A stretch of DNA of 64,000 bases from contig CBDCVA010000002.1 in assembly GCA_965222935.1 (NCBI GenBank), forward strand, positions 1,178,001-1,242,000, written 5' to 3'. Position numbers and translations under genes: made by a program. The first letter of the stretch is position 1, and every line of letters begins with the position of its first letter. This document shows positions 34,662 through 43,331 of this stretch, piece by piece. The notes under the pieces are model-generated. The model worked only from the letters and a program-made list of their open reading frames with translations. It searched no databases and was not told the origin of the DNA. This DNA is from CBDCVA01 sp965222935 [NCBI: Candidatus Latescibacterota bacterium]. GTDB taxonomy: Bacteria > Latescibacterota > CBDCVA01.

Positions 34662-35972
34662 TTGGAAGACGGAATAGACGTCAACAGATGGGTCGGGATC
34701 GTTCTCCTGATAGCAGCCTTGGCGACGATCGCCATCGCCGCGGGCGCGGAGAGTGCCCTGGGGGCGATGTCGCGCTCAACGCTGGAGCGGTTGCAGGCGG
34801 AGGGCTACCGGTACGCGCGTCGGTTCTCACGTCTGGCGTACCCTCGGGCACGGCTACGCCTGGCAGCCATGTCGGTTCGGGCGCTTGCGGCCGTCGTTGC
34901 TGCCGTGGCCGCGGCCTGGGTGAGCGTTGAGTTGGCACAAGAGAGTGGGCTAAGCTGGTACGGCGCGCTTGTGTCAGCGGCGATTTGTGTAGCTGCGCTG
35001 ATCGTACTCGCCGAGGCGGTCGGCGGTCGGCTCACGCTAAAGGAGGGCGACAGCGGCGAGACGCTACCGCGCTTCGGCTGGACGGCGGCGGGTTTGCTAT
35101 GGGCGATGGTGCCTGTGGCGTCGTTGCTCGACCGGCTCGTGCGCGTCGTGACGGCCGATGCGGACTCGAAGGAGGCGCATGAGGAGGAGCTTTTGAGCCT
35201 TGTGGAGGAGCGGCGTGAAGAGGGGGTGATCGATCCACACGAGGGCCAGATGCTCAACCGGGTCGTCCGGTTCTATGACACGATGGCCAAGGAGGTGATG
35301 GTACCTCGCATCGACATGGTGTGCGTCGAGCAGGGGGCTTCGCTTGCCGACACGCTGGCGCTGATCGAGGAAAAGGGGCACTCCCGTATTCCGGTCTACG
35401 AGGAGACGGTGGACCATATCGACGGGGTGCTCTACGCGAAGGACCTGCTCGGGCTGGAGCGGGAGGCGTCCTCTGGGGCGCTGATAGGGATCATGCGCAA
35501 ACCGTTCTTCGTCCCCGAGACCAAGAAAGTGGGCGAGTTGCTTCAGGAGTTCAAGGTGCGACGCACCCACCTGGCCATCGTCGTGGACGAGTACGGAGGC
35601 ACGGCCGGTCTGGTGACGATGGAAGACCTGCTGGAGGAGATCGTCGGCGACATTCAGGACGAGTACGATGTCGAGGAGCAGGTCGTCTTCCGGTCGCCGG
35701 AAGGGGACCTGATCGTGGACGCTAAGCTAGACGTCCACGACGTCAACGTGCTGCTGAAGGCCAGCGAGCTGCCGCGCGACGACTTCGAGACCGTAGGGGG
35801 ATTCATCTACGATCGACTGGGTCGTATCCCGCACCCAGGGGAGACTGTGGAGCACGGGCTCCTGAGACTTTCGATCGAGTCAGTGGACGGGCAGCGCATC
35901 ACCAAGGTGCGCATCCACGAGGAAAGCCCGCCCCCGACCGAAGGCGAAGACACAGAAGACGGATCCGACTGA
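34662..35972 (+). CDS. Hemolysin family/CorC-type protein (CNNM, CBS pair, CorC_HlyC)
   Basis: 436 residues from a TTG at 34662, chosen for the GAGGTGAG upstream and its position just after the ybeY stop; a GTG at 34632 is an alternative. Three to four membrane segments form a DUF21/CNNM-like domain (~1-150). [20 protein letters not shown] leads to two CBS domains (~190-320; [40 protein letters not shown]). A CorC_HlyC domain (~340-425) follows. Members are linked to Mg2+/Co2+ efflux; hemolysis is only a historical name. It closes the phoH-pgpH-ybeY-corC cluster. Confidence 0.92.
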   Translation: MEDGIDVNRWVGIVLLIAALATIAIAAGAESALGAMSRSTLERLQAEGYRYARRFSRLAYPRARLRLAAMSVRALAAVVAAVAAAWVSVELAQESGLSWYGALVSAAICVAALIVLAEAVGGRLTLKEGDSGETLPRFGWTAAGLLWAMVPVASLLDRLVRVVTADADSKEAHEEELLSLVEERREEGVIDPHEGQMLNRVVRFYDTMAKEVMVPRIDMVCVEQGASLADTLALIEEKGHSRIPVYEETVDHIDGVLYAKDLLGLEREASSGALIGIMRKPFFVPETKKVGELLQEFKVRRTHLAIVVDEYGGTAGLVTMEDLLEEIVGDIQDEYDVEEQVVFRSPEGDLIVDAKLDVHDVNVLLKASELPRDDFETVGGFIYDRLGRIPHPGETVEHGLLRLSIESVDGQRITKVRIHEESPPPTEGEDTEDGSD

Positions 35973-35986
35973 GAGGCAGCGAATCC

Positions 35987-36270
35987 TCAGGTTGCCTCAC
36001 CTGCCCGGTGGATTTCGACGATCTGATTCTTGCTCAACAGCCGAATGCGTTCAGCGAAGGGAGTGAACGCCTCGGGACCGTTCATGAAGTCGAACAGGCG
36101 CGTGGCGTCGGACGTCCCCTTTCGTGACGGCGGATCGCGACGAGGCGGCGCTGGAATTCAGCGGCAGCTTCCAGATCAACAGCGAGGACCCCCACCGAGC
36201 AAGAGGCGAGCGCGTCCTGTGCAAGGGGGACGCCGTGCGGCCTCGTGGTGTCCGGTCAGAGACGGCCCCA
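35987..36270 (-). pseudogene. Decayed, frameshifted gene remnant of unknown family
   Basis: On the minus strand two reading frames make one plausible protein tail. The upstream part reads PHGVPLAQDALASCSVGVLA to AIRRHERG; the downstream part reads SDATRLFDFMNGPEAFTPFA to KNQIVEIHRAGEAT and a stop at 35987-35989. They join at a GGGG run near 36,115-36,120, where one more G would restore frame. No start codon is found before an upstream stop. The family is not recognised. It is either a broken gene or, given a similar G-run shift at 505, partly an assembly error. Confidence 0.4.
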
Positions 36271-36280
36271 CCGGGCACCT

Positions 36281-36835
36281 TCAGCCAGTAGCTTTGCTGT
36301 TGCGAACTCTGTCAGCGAGCCGATAAAGCTCGCCTAGCTCGGGCCGACCGACCGAAAGGAATCGTCGCTCCGCTTCTTCGGCGGAAGCGAGGTCCACGCC
36401 GACCACACGCTCCCCGCCCTCGGGGTTCTCGGGCTGCCCGACGACCTCCACTTCGCCGTAGCCTACGAAGCGATAGGACTCGGGGTGCGGCAAGTGGGGA
36501 CGGTAGGGCCTTGATCCGTTCGAGTGGCAGTGCCAGGCGCCCAGAGGCTTGAAGCTCACGAGGTGAGCGCCCGCCTCTTCGAGGAGTTCACGGCGAATGG
36601 CATCCAGATAGCGCCCACCCGGCTCCAACGTGCCTCCTGGAATATCCCAGGCCCCGTTTTCTAGATTAATGCTCAAGCACCGGTCGCCGATGAAAGGGAC
36701 GAGGTTGACGTTGCTGATCAAGCTCGCTGGTGGCGGCGCGTCGCAGAGCTGGAATTTGTAGGACACCCGGGGGGTGCCCACTACCATTTCCTGAAACAGT
36801 TTGGGATAGTCCTGGGCGGATGGTTTCCCTGTCAC
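36281..36835 (-). CDS. Nudix hydrolase
   Basis: 184 residues. The Nudix box is visible as GTLEPGGRYLDAIRRELLEE followed by AGAHL. Its REx2EExGx half is intact, binding Mg2+ at the Glu residues. The early Glu of the canonical G-x5-E is replaced by Gly, so activity is likely but not certain. ENGAWDIPGGTLEPGG gives the usual strand before the box. Nudix enzymes cleave nucleoside diphosphates linked to another group. Neighbours do not specify substrate. Confidence 0.85.
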   Translation of the reverse strand: MTGKPSAQDYPKLFQEMVVGTPRVSYKFQLCDAPPPASLISNVNLVPFIGDRCLSINLENGAWDIPGGTLEPGGRYLDAIRRELLEEAGAHLVSFKPLGAWHCHSNGSRPYRPHLPHPESYRFVGYGEVEVVGQPENPEGGERVVGVDLASAEEAERRFLSVGRPELGELYRLADRVRNSKATG

Positions 36836-37026
36836 CTCAGCGCCCCTTGCAGTGTTGCCCCGAGGGCGTCAGCGCCTGTCGGTGTCCGATGCTCACACAC
36901 CGTTCGGAGGGTCCCGATTCTACGCCCTCAAGCCTCTTCTCCACTCGTAGTGGACCCCTTATCTCCGACCTTTCAGAAGCCGGTTATCCTAGGCATCCTT
37001 CCGACGGTCTCACCGCGCGGGGAATC

Positions 37027-39528
37027 TCAGCAGCAGGAGCCGTCCGGACCGCAGAAGGCGTCGCTAGCGGTGAGGATGATGGCCGTGCCGTCGGGCTCCA
37101 GGACGGTGAACAGGCCCGCGTACGGCGGGTTCTGGAGCTTGGCAGCGGTGTCGGTGCAGACCTCTACGGCCTCGCCTCGGGGGAACAGGTGCCCTTCTTC
37201 GTCGGTGATGGCCTTGAAGGGGCCGTGATAGACAGCGCGGTGGCCAGCGTAAACGCAACCCTGGGTCTTCTGGAACTTGTAGCCGCGGACGGTTAGCGAG
37301 TAGAACGCGACGCCCTCCACGCTTTTCCAGAAGCTCTTGCGCAGGACCGAGAGACCGTAGAAGCCCGCGCGCTCAAGGCCCGAAAGGAAGGCCTCTTCGG
37401 TTAACGCCCCGCCGATGCACTCACCCCAGAGGCGCTCGTCGTGACGCACCCCCGGCGGCACGGGTCGGTCGGCCACGATGTCGCTCAGGACGATGCGCCC
37501 GTGGTCCCGCAGGGCACGCCACATCTCCCGGAAGACGCCCGGCTTATCCGGCGAGAGGTTGATGACGCAGTTGCTCGTGATCACGTCGGCGCCCGCGTCC
37601 TCCAGCGGCAGCTCCTCGAGGTAGCCCTGGCGGAATTCGGCAACGTCGTAGCCGAGGTTCTCCGCCACCAGGATGCTGTTCTCCCGCGCGATTCTGAGCA
37701 TCGGGTCGGTCATGTCCACGCCGATGACCCGTCCCGTCGGCCCTACGCGCTTGGCCGCGATGAAACAGTCGATCCCCCCGCCCGATCCCAGGTCCACCAA
37801 CGTCTCACCCTCGCGCAGTTCCGCCAGCGTCACGGGGCTCCCGCAGCCGTAGAAGCGCTCCAGCACCGCCTGGGGGATGTGGGCCGTGTCCTCCGGCTCA
37901 TGCTGAATGGTGCAGCAGATCTCCGGCTCCGGCGTCTCGGCGGCCTCGCCATAGATGTGCCGCACCGCCTCCCGCGAGCGGTCGGCCACGTCCGTCAGCG
38001 CGCAGTTGGAGTGCGAGGTCGCCACGTGGATGCCCTCGTGGCCATCGCGGAGGACGGGGTCGGTCGCGCAGCCCTGGCGCGATTCGCCCTTGGCGCGGTA
38101 GATCACGGGTGCATCGAAGCCGCTCCGTCGGTTGAGAGAGCGCACACCCTCGGCGGCAAGATCGAAGAGGATGTCGTCAATCATCGCCATGTGCAGTTCG
38201 CAGTAGGGATCGAGCGCCAGAACCGAGCCGATCCCAGCCATCGCCTTCGCGTAGAAAGCACTGTGCTCGATATCCCCGCCGCCGCAGAGGAATTTCAGAT
38301 GGCACGAGTGACAGCGCTCTTTCTCCCCGACAGTAGCGCGACGGAACTCCTGCGCGACCTGCGCCTCCCGCCAGATCTCGTCCAGTGGCCGTTCCAGGAC
38401 GCTCCCGCACGCCGTCCCCTCCATGTTGGCGAATGCGGCTGAGGGGTAGACGACGCCATCCGAGTAAACGCACAGGCTTTCCCAGCAGGCGCTGGAGAGA
38501 TCGAACCGCGTGCCCGCCGGGGCATCGAGCCGGGCCTGCAAGGCAGCGTAGTTGTCCAGTTCGACCCCTGCCCCATCCGCAGCGTGCTTCGTCGCGCGGA
38601 CCACCTCAATCAGCCGCTCGGTGGGCACGTGGTAGTCATTCAGATTGAAGAGGGCGCGGCCCCGATGGTGCAGCCAGAGCAGGTGCATGCGCTGGGCGCC
38701 CAGTTCCGATAGAAGCGCGGGCATCTTGAGCACATCCTCCGCGTTGCGCGCGGTGACCGTCGTCGTCACCGTCGGGTCCATGCCCGCTTTCGCCGCGTTC
38801 CGGATCCCCGCCGCGATCTTGGCGAAGCTCCCCCGCCCCCGCACCGGATCGTTCACCTCGGGCGTCGAGCCGTCGAGGCTGATCTGGACCGTCAGTTCGC
38901 CGTTACCTGCTGCGCGCAACTTCTGGAGGCGCACTCCATCGAGCAGGAGACCGTTGGTCAAGATGGTGAGCGGGGTGCGATCGGTGACCTGGCCGATGAG
39001 GTCGTGGATGTCAGGGCGGATGAGCGGCTCGCCGCCGGTGAAGTAGAACCTCTCTACGCCCAGGTCGAAGGCTTGGCGGATGATGCCCGCGAGCCTCTCG
39101 GTGTCCAGGCCCTTGTCGCCGTCGGGACCCGACGAGACCAGACAGTGATCGCAGGCCAGGTTGCACGAATTGTTGGTGTGGAGCCATAGCTCGTGAAGCC
39201 CCTCCAGTCTCAGGTGCTCGGCCCGGCCCCGGTACGGTACCCGGAAGAAGCCCGTCTCGGCGACCATGCCACTACGCGCAGCCTCGCGCAGGAAGTGTGT
39301 CGCGTGGACCCACGCTTTGGCCGTATCCAGCCCCGTTTGGGCGCGGTAGCGGGCGGTGATCTCCCCGAGCGTGGCGCGGCCGTCGCAGGCGCCCAGGAGA
39401 GCCGCGCCTCGGGCTTCGGTGACGATCCAGTTGGGCGCTTCGGGGTCAATCAGAAGGTGCAGCTCGCCCCGCTGTCCCGTGACGAGCGGAGGCGCGTGAA
39501 GGACGGTAAGATCATTGAGAGAGAACAT
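37027..39528 (-). CDS. PqqD-like / radical SAM-SPASM / ArsM arsenite methyltransferase fusion
   Basis: 833 residues. Residues 1-90 resemble a PqqD-type domain ([32 protein letters not shown]). Residues ~110-330 are a radical SAM barrel: C122-x3-C126-x2-C129 in SCNLACDHC and the GGEP motif at 165-168. Residues ~345-445 are a SPASM-like Cys cluster (C348, C353, C374, C406, C409, C415, C443). Residues ~545-745 are an ArsM-type methyltransferase: [30 protein letters not shown] and WGECIGGAL. The three cysteines that bind As(III) in ArsM appear kept (C562, C653, C704). The C-terminal part (~750-833), with [20 protein letters not shown] and a CGPDGSCC tail, also resembles ArsM ends. ArsM methylates arsenite with SAM; the radical half could add a further carbon group. 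A P-loop kinase gene lies 69 bp upstream. Product unknown. Confidence 0.85.
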   Translation of the reverse strand: MFSLNDLTVLHAPPLVTGQRGELHLLIDPEAPNWIVTEARGAALLGACDGRATLGEITARYRAQTGLDTAKAWVHATHFLREAARSGMVAETGFFRVPYRGRAEHLRLEGLHELWLHTNNSCNLACDHCLVSSGPDGDKGLDTERLAGIIRQAFDLGVERFYFTGGEPLIRPDIHDLIGQVTDRTPLTILTNGLLLDGVRLQKLRAAGNGELTVQISLDGSTPEVNDPVRGRGSFAKIAAGIRNAAKAGMDPTVTTTVTARNAEDVLKMPALLSELGAQRMHLLWLHHRGRALFNLNDYHVPTERLIEVVRATKHAADGAGVELDNYAALQARLDAPAGTRFDLSSACWESLCVYSDGVVYPSAAFANMEGTACGSVLERPLDEIWREAQVAQEFRRATVGEKERCHSCHLKFLCGGGDIEHSAFYAKAMAGIGSVLALDPYCELHMAMIDDILFDLAAEGVRSLNRRSGFDAPVIYRAKGESRQGCATDPVLRDGHEGIHVATSHSNCALTDVADRSREAVRHIYGEAAETPEPEICCTIQHEPEDTAHIPQAVLERFYGCGSPVTLAELREGETLVDLGSGGGIDCFIAAKRVGPTGRVIGVDMTDPMLRIARENSILVAENLGYDVAEFRQGYLEELPLEDAGADVITSNCVINLSPDKPGVFREMWRALRDHGRIVLSDIVADRPVPPGVRHDERLWGECIGGALTEEAFLSGLERAGFYGLSVLRKSFWKSVEGVAFYSLTVRGYKFQKTQGCVYAGHRAVYHGPFKAITDEEGHLFPRGEAVEVCTDTAAKLQNPPYAGLFTVLEPDGTAIILTASDAFCGPDGSCC

Positions 39529-39597
39529 GAGGACACACCCTCTTTTGTCTGTGGCTTCAATGTTGCCCGTGGTGGAAAGTCATTCCAGCGATTGATC

Positions 39598-40116
39598 TCA
39601 GTGGCGCGGGTTTTCCTCATCCGCTGGAGCCATGGGTTCTGCATCCGTCTCAAGGAGGATATGGACCTCATCCTCACCCAGCGGTTCAAAACGAGCCTTG
39701 AATAACTCAAATGCGGCCTCGTTGATCCACAGCGTTCCAGGCGGAAGCTCGTCAGTACGCTCCAGCACCCTGCGCCGCATCACCTCCTCCGAGCACTTGA
39801 TGAAGTAGAGCTGGGCATCCGCTCCTTCTCGTTCCGCGCGGGACCTGGCATCATTCCGGGATGCCCGGCTCCAAAAGCCAAAATCAAGGATCACGTCCTG
39901 ACCGAGTGCGAGCAGGCGAGTGGCTACGTCCCAAATCAACTCCGTGATCCGGTCGGTGTACTCTTGGAACTTCCCTGTGGGAGGAGCGACGCCGTAGAGC
40001 CTGGACATCCATTCGTCGAGCGTGAAGCGGACGGCTCCCACCTCACGCTCGAGCCGCTCCGCATAAGTCGTTTTACCCGAACCCACAAAACCGTACATCA
40101 TGTGCACAGTCGGCAC
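39598..40116 (-). CDS. P-loop kinase-like ATPase (AAA_33/zeta-toxin-like)
   Basis: 172 residues. Walker A GFVGSGKTT lies at 9-17, next to a short N-terminal strand. TLDEWMSRLYG provides the Asp seen in small-molecule kinases of the AAA_33 group. QDVILDFGFWSRASRNDARS is the Walker-B-like strand and lid region, and ERTDELPPGTLWINEAAFEL is family-like. Relatives phosphorylate antibiotics, nucleosides or sugars, or act as zeta toxins; none can be chosen. It is upstream of, and probably co-transcribed with, the radical SAM-ArsM gene, so it may phosphorylate an intermediate of that pathway (inference). Confidence 0.8.
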   Translation of the reverse strand: MPTVHMMYGFVGSGKTTYAERLEREVGAVRFTLDEWMSRLYGVAPPTGKFQEYTDRITELIWDVATRLLALGQDVILDFGFWSRASRNDARSRAEREGADAQLYFIKCSEEVMRRRVLERTDELPPGTLWINEAAFELFKARFEPLGEDEVHILLETDAEPMAPADEENPRH

Positions 40117-40160
40117 GGTGCAAGACCCCTCGGACGCCCCTTGCTTGGGGTATCCTTCTA

Positions 40161-40200
40161 AAGATAAGCGCCCCTGAAGATAACAGCGAGAGAAAGATAG
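40161..40200 (-). repeat. Three spaced AAGATA repeats upstream of the P-loop kinase gene
   Basis: AAGATAA at 40161-40167 and 40177-40183, and AAGATAG at 40194-40200, have spacings of 16 and 17 bp, about one and a half helical turns. They lie 45-85 bp upstream of the kinase start (read TTATCTT on its strand) in otherwise GC-rich DNA. They could be binding sites for a regulator of the kinase/ArsM operon. No promoter boxes are clear around them. Confidence 0.35.
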
Positions 40201-40279
40201 GCCGTCATAGCGCCCACAAAGTTTGAGCAGTCTACGCTAGTGCGCATCAAGGAGGGATCATGCGTTGGGGCAGCGCCCG

Positions 40280-41194
40280 TCAGAGGGTTAGCGTGAGCTG
40301 CGTCCCAGGTCTAGGCGGTTTGGGCCGGGAGGCGAGCTCAATCGTGAAGCCGTGCCGCTCCTTGAGCGCTCCGACTCGCTCGGCGAGGGTCTTGCTGTAT
40401 GCGTTGGTCTGGTAAGCCGAGTCTTTGTATACGGGCCAGTAGTCGCGCCACAGGTCCGGGAACTCGCGCCGGAGGAAGGGAAAGAAGCTCTTGCGGGATG
40501 CCGAATAGAGGTTGAGCGCGCCCGCCGTGATGAACTTCGCCCCCGCGTCACGCGCGGACGAGAAGAGGTCTTCGAGGTGGGCATCGTTGTCGGTGATGCC
40601 AGCGAGCACGGGCATGGCCATCACGCCAGCGTGGAGGCCCGCATCGGAGAGGGTGCGCAAGGTGCGGAGCCGCACCTCGGGCGTCGGGGCGACGGGTTCG
40701 AGCTTGCGGGCGAGAGGGCGATCCACCGTCGGCAGGGAGATGCCGACCGAGACGGGTACACGGGCGCTGAGCTCACTCAGAAGGTCCAGGTCGCGGCAGA
40801 TAAGGCCGGACTTGGTGAGGATGCGCAAGGTGAGGTTGGGGTAGCGCCGCAGCACCTCCAAGACGCGCCGCGTGACCTCGAACTTTCGCTCGGCGGGCTG
40901 CCACGGATCGGTGGCACTGCCGAGGAGAACGGGGCGTCCGACCAGGTGGCGGTCGGCCACCGTCTCGGCGAGGACACGCGGCGCGTTGTGCTTGACGAAG
41001 ATGCGCCGCTCGAAATCGCGCGGGTGGTGGAGATCGAAGAACGTGTGAGTGTAGCGCGCGAAGCAATAGACACACCCGAACTGACAGCCGCGATAGGGGT
41101 TAAGGGTCCAGAAGAACGTACGGTTGCGCTTGGAGGTGCTTTTGTTGAGGACCGTGCGGCACTCCAGAAGCTCGTAGATGGCCGGGCTTGCCAA
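40280..41194 (-). CDS. SPL-type radical SAM protein
   Basis: 304 residues from a TTG at 41194 with AGGAGG six bases upstream. An ATG at 41251 would add 19 residues but overlaps the predicted -10 box and operator. The cluster-binding motif is in NPYRGCQFGCVYCFARYTHT: C37-x3-C41-x2-C44. YELLECRTVLNKSTSKRNRT before it and VLLGSATDPWQPAERKFEVT after it match the family related to spore photoproduct lyase (Rv2578c/SplB-like). The family's function outside spores is uncertain; DNA repair or RNA/protein modification are suggested by relatives. The promoter carries a 9-bp palindrome, so the gene is probably regulated. Confidence 0.85.
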   Translation of the reverse strand: MASPAIYELLECRTVLNKSTSKRNRTFFWTLNPYRGCQFGCVYCFARYTHTFFDLHHPRDFERRIFVKHNAPRVLAETVADRHLVGRPVLLGSATDPWQPAERKFEVTRRVLEVLRRYPNLTLRILTKSGLICRDLDLLSELSARVPVSVGISLPTVDRPLARKLEPVAPTPEVRLRTLRTLSDAGLHAGVMAMPVLAGITDNDAHLEDLFSSARDAGAKFITAGALNLYSASRKSFFPFLRREFPDLWRDYWPVYKDSAYQTNAYSKTLAERVGALKERHGFTIELASRPKPPRPGTQLTLTL

Positions 41195-41227
41195 AGGGTC
41201 GCCTCCTGTGACAGGGGTTTTCTCTCC

Positions 41228-41271
41228 GCCGATAACTGCACAAATGTACATGTTATCGGCCCCCGTGTCAA
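41228..41271 (-). promoter_or_regulatory. Promoter with palindromic operator for the SPL-type radical SAM gene
   Basis: On the minus strand TTGACA (41266-41271), a 17-bp spacer and TACATT (41243-41248) form a good promoter. Overlapping it is a perfect inverted repeat, GCCGATAAC (41228-41236) and GTTATCGGC (41252-41260), separated by 15 bp that include TGTACA. The dyad spans the -10 box and start site, the place where a repressor would block RNA polymerase. A DNA-damage repressor such as LexA is one possible reader but this is not shown. Confidence 0.6.
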
Positions 41272-41335
41272 GCCCTTGTGAAGGCGAGGCGGAGGAGCAC
41301 GCTCACCCGGCATTTAGAATTTCGCCCCTGGGGTT

Positions 41336-42295
41336 CTAGCTCGCGTGGAGCCTCAGAAGCCGAGCGATGTTGCCGCCGAGAATCTGGCCTTGCTCTGAAC
41401 GGCTGAGCCCCAAATCTGAGAGGACCTCCCGCTGCTCGCAGAAGATGTCAAAGCGCCAGCCGCGCGGGAAGACGCTCGAATCGGTGCCGAAGAGGATGCG
41501 CTCGGAGCCCAGGGCGTAGAGGGCCTTCTGAAAGACGGTCCGCAGGTCGAGTGGATAGGGCAAGAGCGCCATCCAACCGTTGGAACTGGAGGTATCGAGG
41601 TGGATGTTGGGGCACTGAGCGCCCAGAAGAAGCGCCTCGCGTAGAAAGCCCGCACCAAAGTGGGGGATGATGAAGTTCACGTCGGGAAACTGAACGGCGG
41701 GTCTGGAGAGCGCCATCGGGTTACTGAAACGGCGGTCGAAGTTATCCGCTATGCCCAGTCGCTGACGGACCTTGACCTCCAGAACACCGCAGTGGACCAG
41801 CACCGGAGCGCCGTGACGCTGCGCTGCCCGGTAGATGGGCTCCGTCATGGCATCATCGGCGCCGTAGCCGTGCATGGCGGGAAAGAGCGTGATCCCGTAC
41901 AAACCCAGTTCACTCAGAGCCTTCTCGGCGACGGCCTCGGCACCCTCCATGCGCGGATTGACCATGACGGTGCCGAACAGGCGATCGGGATGCGCCCCGC
42001 AGGCAGCGGCGACGGCCACATGGTCGCCCGGGGCGCTCGCGAAAAGGACGGTGCGGTTGACGCCGCGGCGATCGAGTTCATGAACCCACCGCGCCCCCAT
42101 CTCGGCAGGGTCGGCGGGCGGCGGCTCGAGGCCCAGGCTCTCGACCAGCGGGGCGACCTCGTCGTCTCCGATCTCCGCGCGGCCCGGGCGCATGTTCGCC
42201 AGGGTCTTGAAGAAAGAGTGGCCGAAGAAATGCGCGTGGGCATCGAAGACGTCCCAGCCCGCCGCGGGGCTTTCCGCCTCGTGGGTAGCTGTCAT
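41336..42295 (-). CDS. Amidohydrolase_2-family metal hydrolase/decarboxylase
   Basis: 319 residues. WDVFDAHAHFFG gives the H-x-H metal pair near residues 18-24. PVLVHCGVLEVKV and NFIIPHFGAGFLREALLLGA supply further His ligands, and ERILFGTDSSVFPRGW the catalytic Asp. This is the PF04909 type, which includes decarboxylases (ACMSD-like) and lactone hydrolases. It lies 13 bp downstream of an SDR gene on the same strand, suggesting steps of one degradation route. Substrate unknown. Confidence 0.87.
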   Translation of the reverse strand: MTATHEAESPAAGWDVFDAHAHFFGHSFFKTLANMRPGRAEIGDDEVAPLVESLGLEPPPADPAEMGARWVHELDRRGVNRTVLFASAPGDHVAVAAACGAHPDRLFGTVMVNPRMEGAEAVAEKALSELGLYGITLFPAMHGYGADDAMTEPIYRAAQRHGAPVLVHCGVLEVKVRQRLGIADNFDRRFSNPMALSRPAVQFPDVNFIIPHFGAGFLREALLLGAQCPNIHLDTSSSNGWMALLPYPLDLRTVFQKALYALGSERILFGTDSSVFPRGWRFDIFCEQREVLSDLGLSRSEQGQILGGNIARLLRLHAS

Positions 42296-42308
42296 TGCGG
42301 TATCTCCC

Positions 42309-43151
42309 TCACGAATCTAGCTCGGTCAGTTCCACGCTGACTTCCCACAGCCGCCGAGCGAGCGCGGGACCGTAAGAACGCTTGGACGACTTCACATCAG
42401 CTTTCTTCTTGAAATACCTCCCGGTCACGCCCTCCACCTCGGGCGAGGCGGCCAGGTAGATCACCGTCTCAGCGCCCTGCTCCGAACTCAGCATGAACGG
42501 GTGGTAGAGCGCCGTCAAAAGGCGCCTGAAGCCGGTGCGTTCGCGGAAGATGTCGGTCGCGACGATGCCGGGTTCAAGGGCGTTCGTCGTGACCTCCGTT
42601 CCATCGAGCCGCCGGGCCAGCTCGTAGGTGAACAGTACGTTGGCGAGCTTCGACTGGTAGTACGCCCGGCCCATGCTGTACTGCTTCCCTCCCCCAAGGT
42701 CGTCGAAATCGATATTGGCCCATCTGTGAGCGATCGAGGACACGTTGACGATCCGGGATGGCGCACTGACTTTCAGCAGGTCGAGCAGGAGGTTCGTGAG
42801 CAGGAAAGGCGCCAAGTAGTTCACGGCAAAGGTGGTTTCAAAGCCATCTACCGTCACGGAGCGATCCTTGAGGATCACCCCGGCGTTGTTGACCAGGACG
42901 TGGAGCGCGTCGTACCGCTCGGCGAACGCCTTCGCAAGCCCGCGTACGGCAACCTGCGAAGCGAGGTCGGCGACCAGCAGGTCAACAGCTTCGCTGCCGC
43001 TTGCGGCTCTGATCTCGTCTCTGGCGGCTTCACCCAGGCTCCGGTTGCGGCAGACCATCACGACCCTCGCGCCCATTCGTGCGAGCGCCAGGGCCGTCGC
43101 CTTGCCGATGCCACGGTTGGCGCCGGTGATCAGGCAGACTTTACCGGTCAT
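42309..43151 (-). CDS. Short-chain dehydrogenase/reductase (retinol-dehydrogenase-like)
   Basis: 280 residues from ATG at 43151 (MTGKVCLITGANRGIGKATA). The cofactor motif T-G-x3-G-x-G is intact, then VLVNNAGV and IVNVSS, and the catalytic Y-x3-K in RAYYQSKLANVLFTYELARR. The RVVMVCRN pattern suggests NADP preference, as in RDH11-14-like SDRs. It probably oxidises or reduces an alcohol or ketone. It is paired with the amidohydrolase downstream. Confidence 0.9.
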   Translation of the reverse strand: MTGKVCLITGANRGIGKATALALARMGARVVMVCRNRSLGEAARDEIRAASGSEAVDLLVADLASQVAVRGLAKAFAERYDALHVLVNNAGVILKDRSVTVDGFETTFAVNYLAPFLLTNLLLDLLKVSAPSRIVNVSSIAHRWANIDFDDLGGGKQYSMGRAYYQSKLANVLFTYELARRLDGTEVTTNALEPGIVATDIFRERTGFRRLLTALYHPFMLSSEQGAETVIYLAASPEVEGVTGRYFKKKADVKSSKRSYGPALARRLWEVSVELTELDS

Positions 43152-43331
43152 CGATGTATGGCGACACTCATGAGCGTCAGCATGCACGCCGGCGTGAAAT
43201 CCCTGGTCCCATCGGGAAGGGCGTGCAGGTGCCTATCCGGCAATGCCCGAAGTCGCCGATCCTGGGACGGTTTACGGGGACCTTCGGGGCTGCCATGATG
43301 TCATCTGCGCGGCGGCGGCCCACAGGTCGGC

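Noticed and set aside
40249-40300. AAGGAGG followed by ATG on the plus strand at 40260
   Set aside because: The frame has no family likeness and lies antisense to the SPL-type radical SAM gene; at most the relic of a lost gene start.
41195-41251. ATG at 41251 as start of the SPL-type gene
   Set aside because: It lies upstream of the predicted transcription start and within the operator; the TTG at 41194 with AGGAGG fits better.
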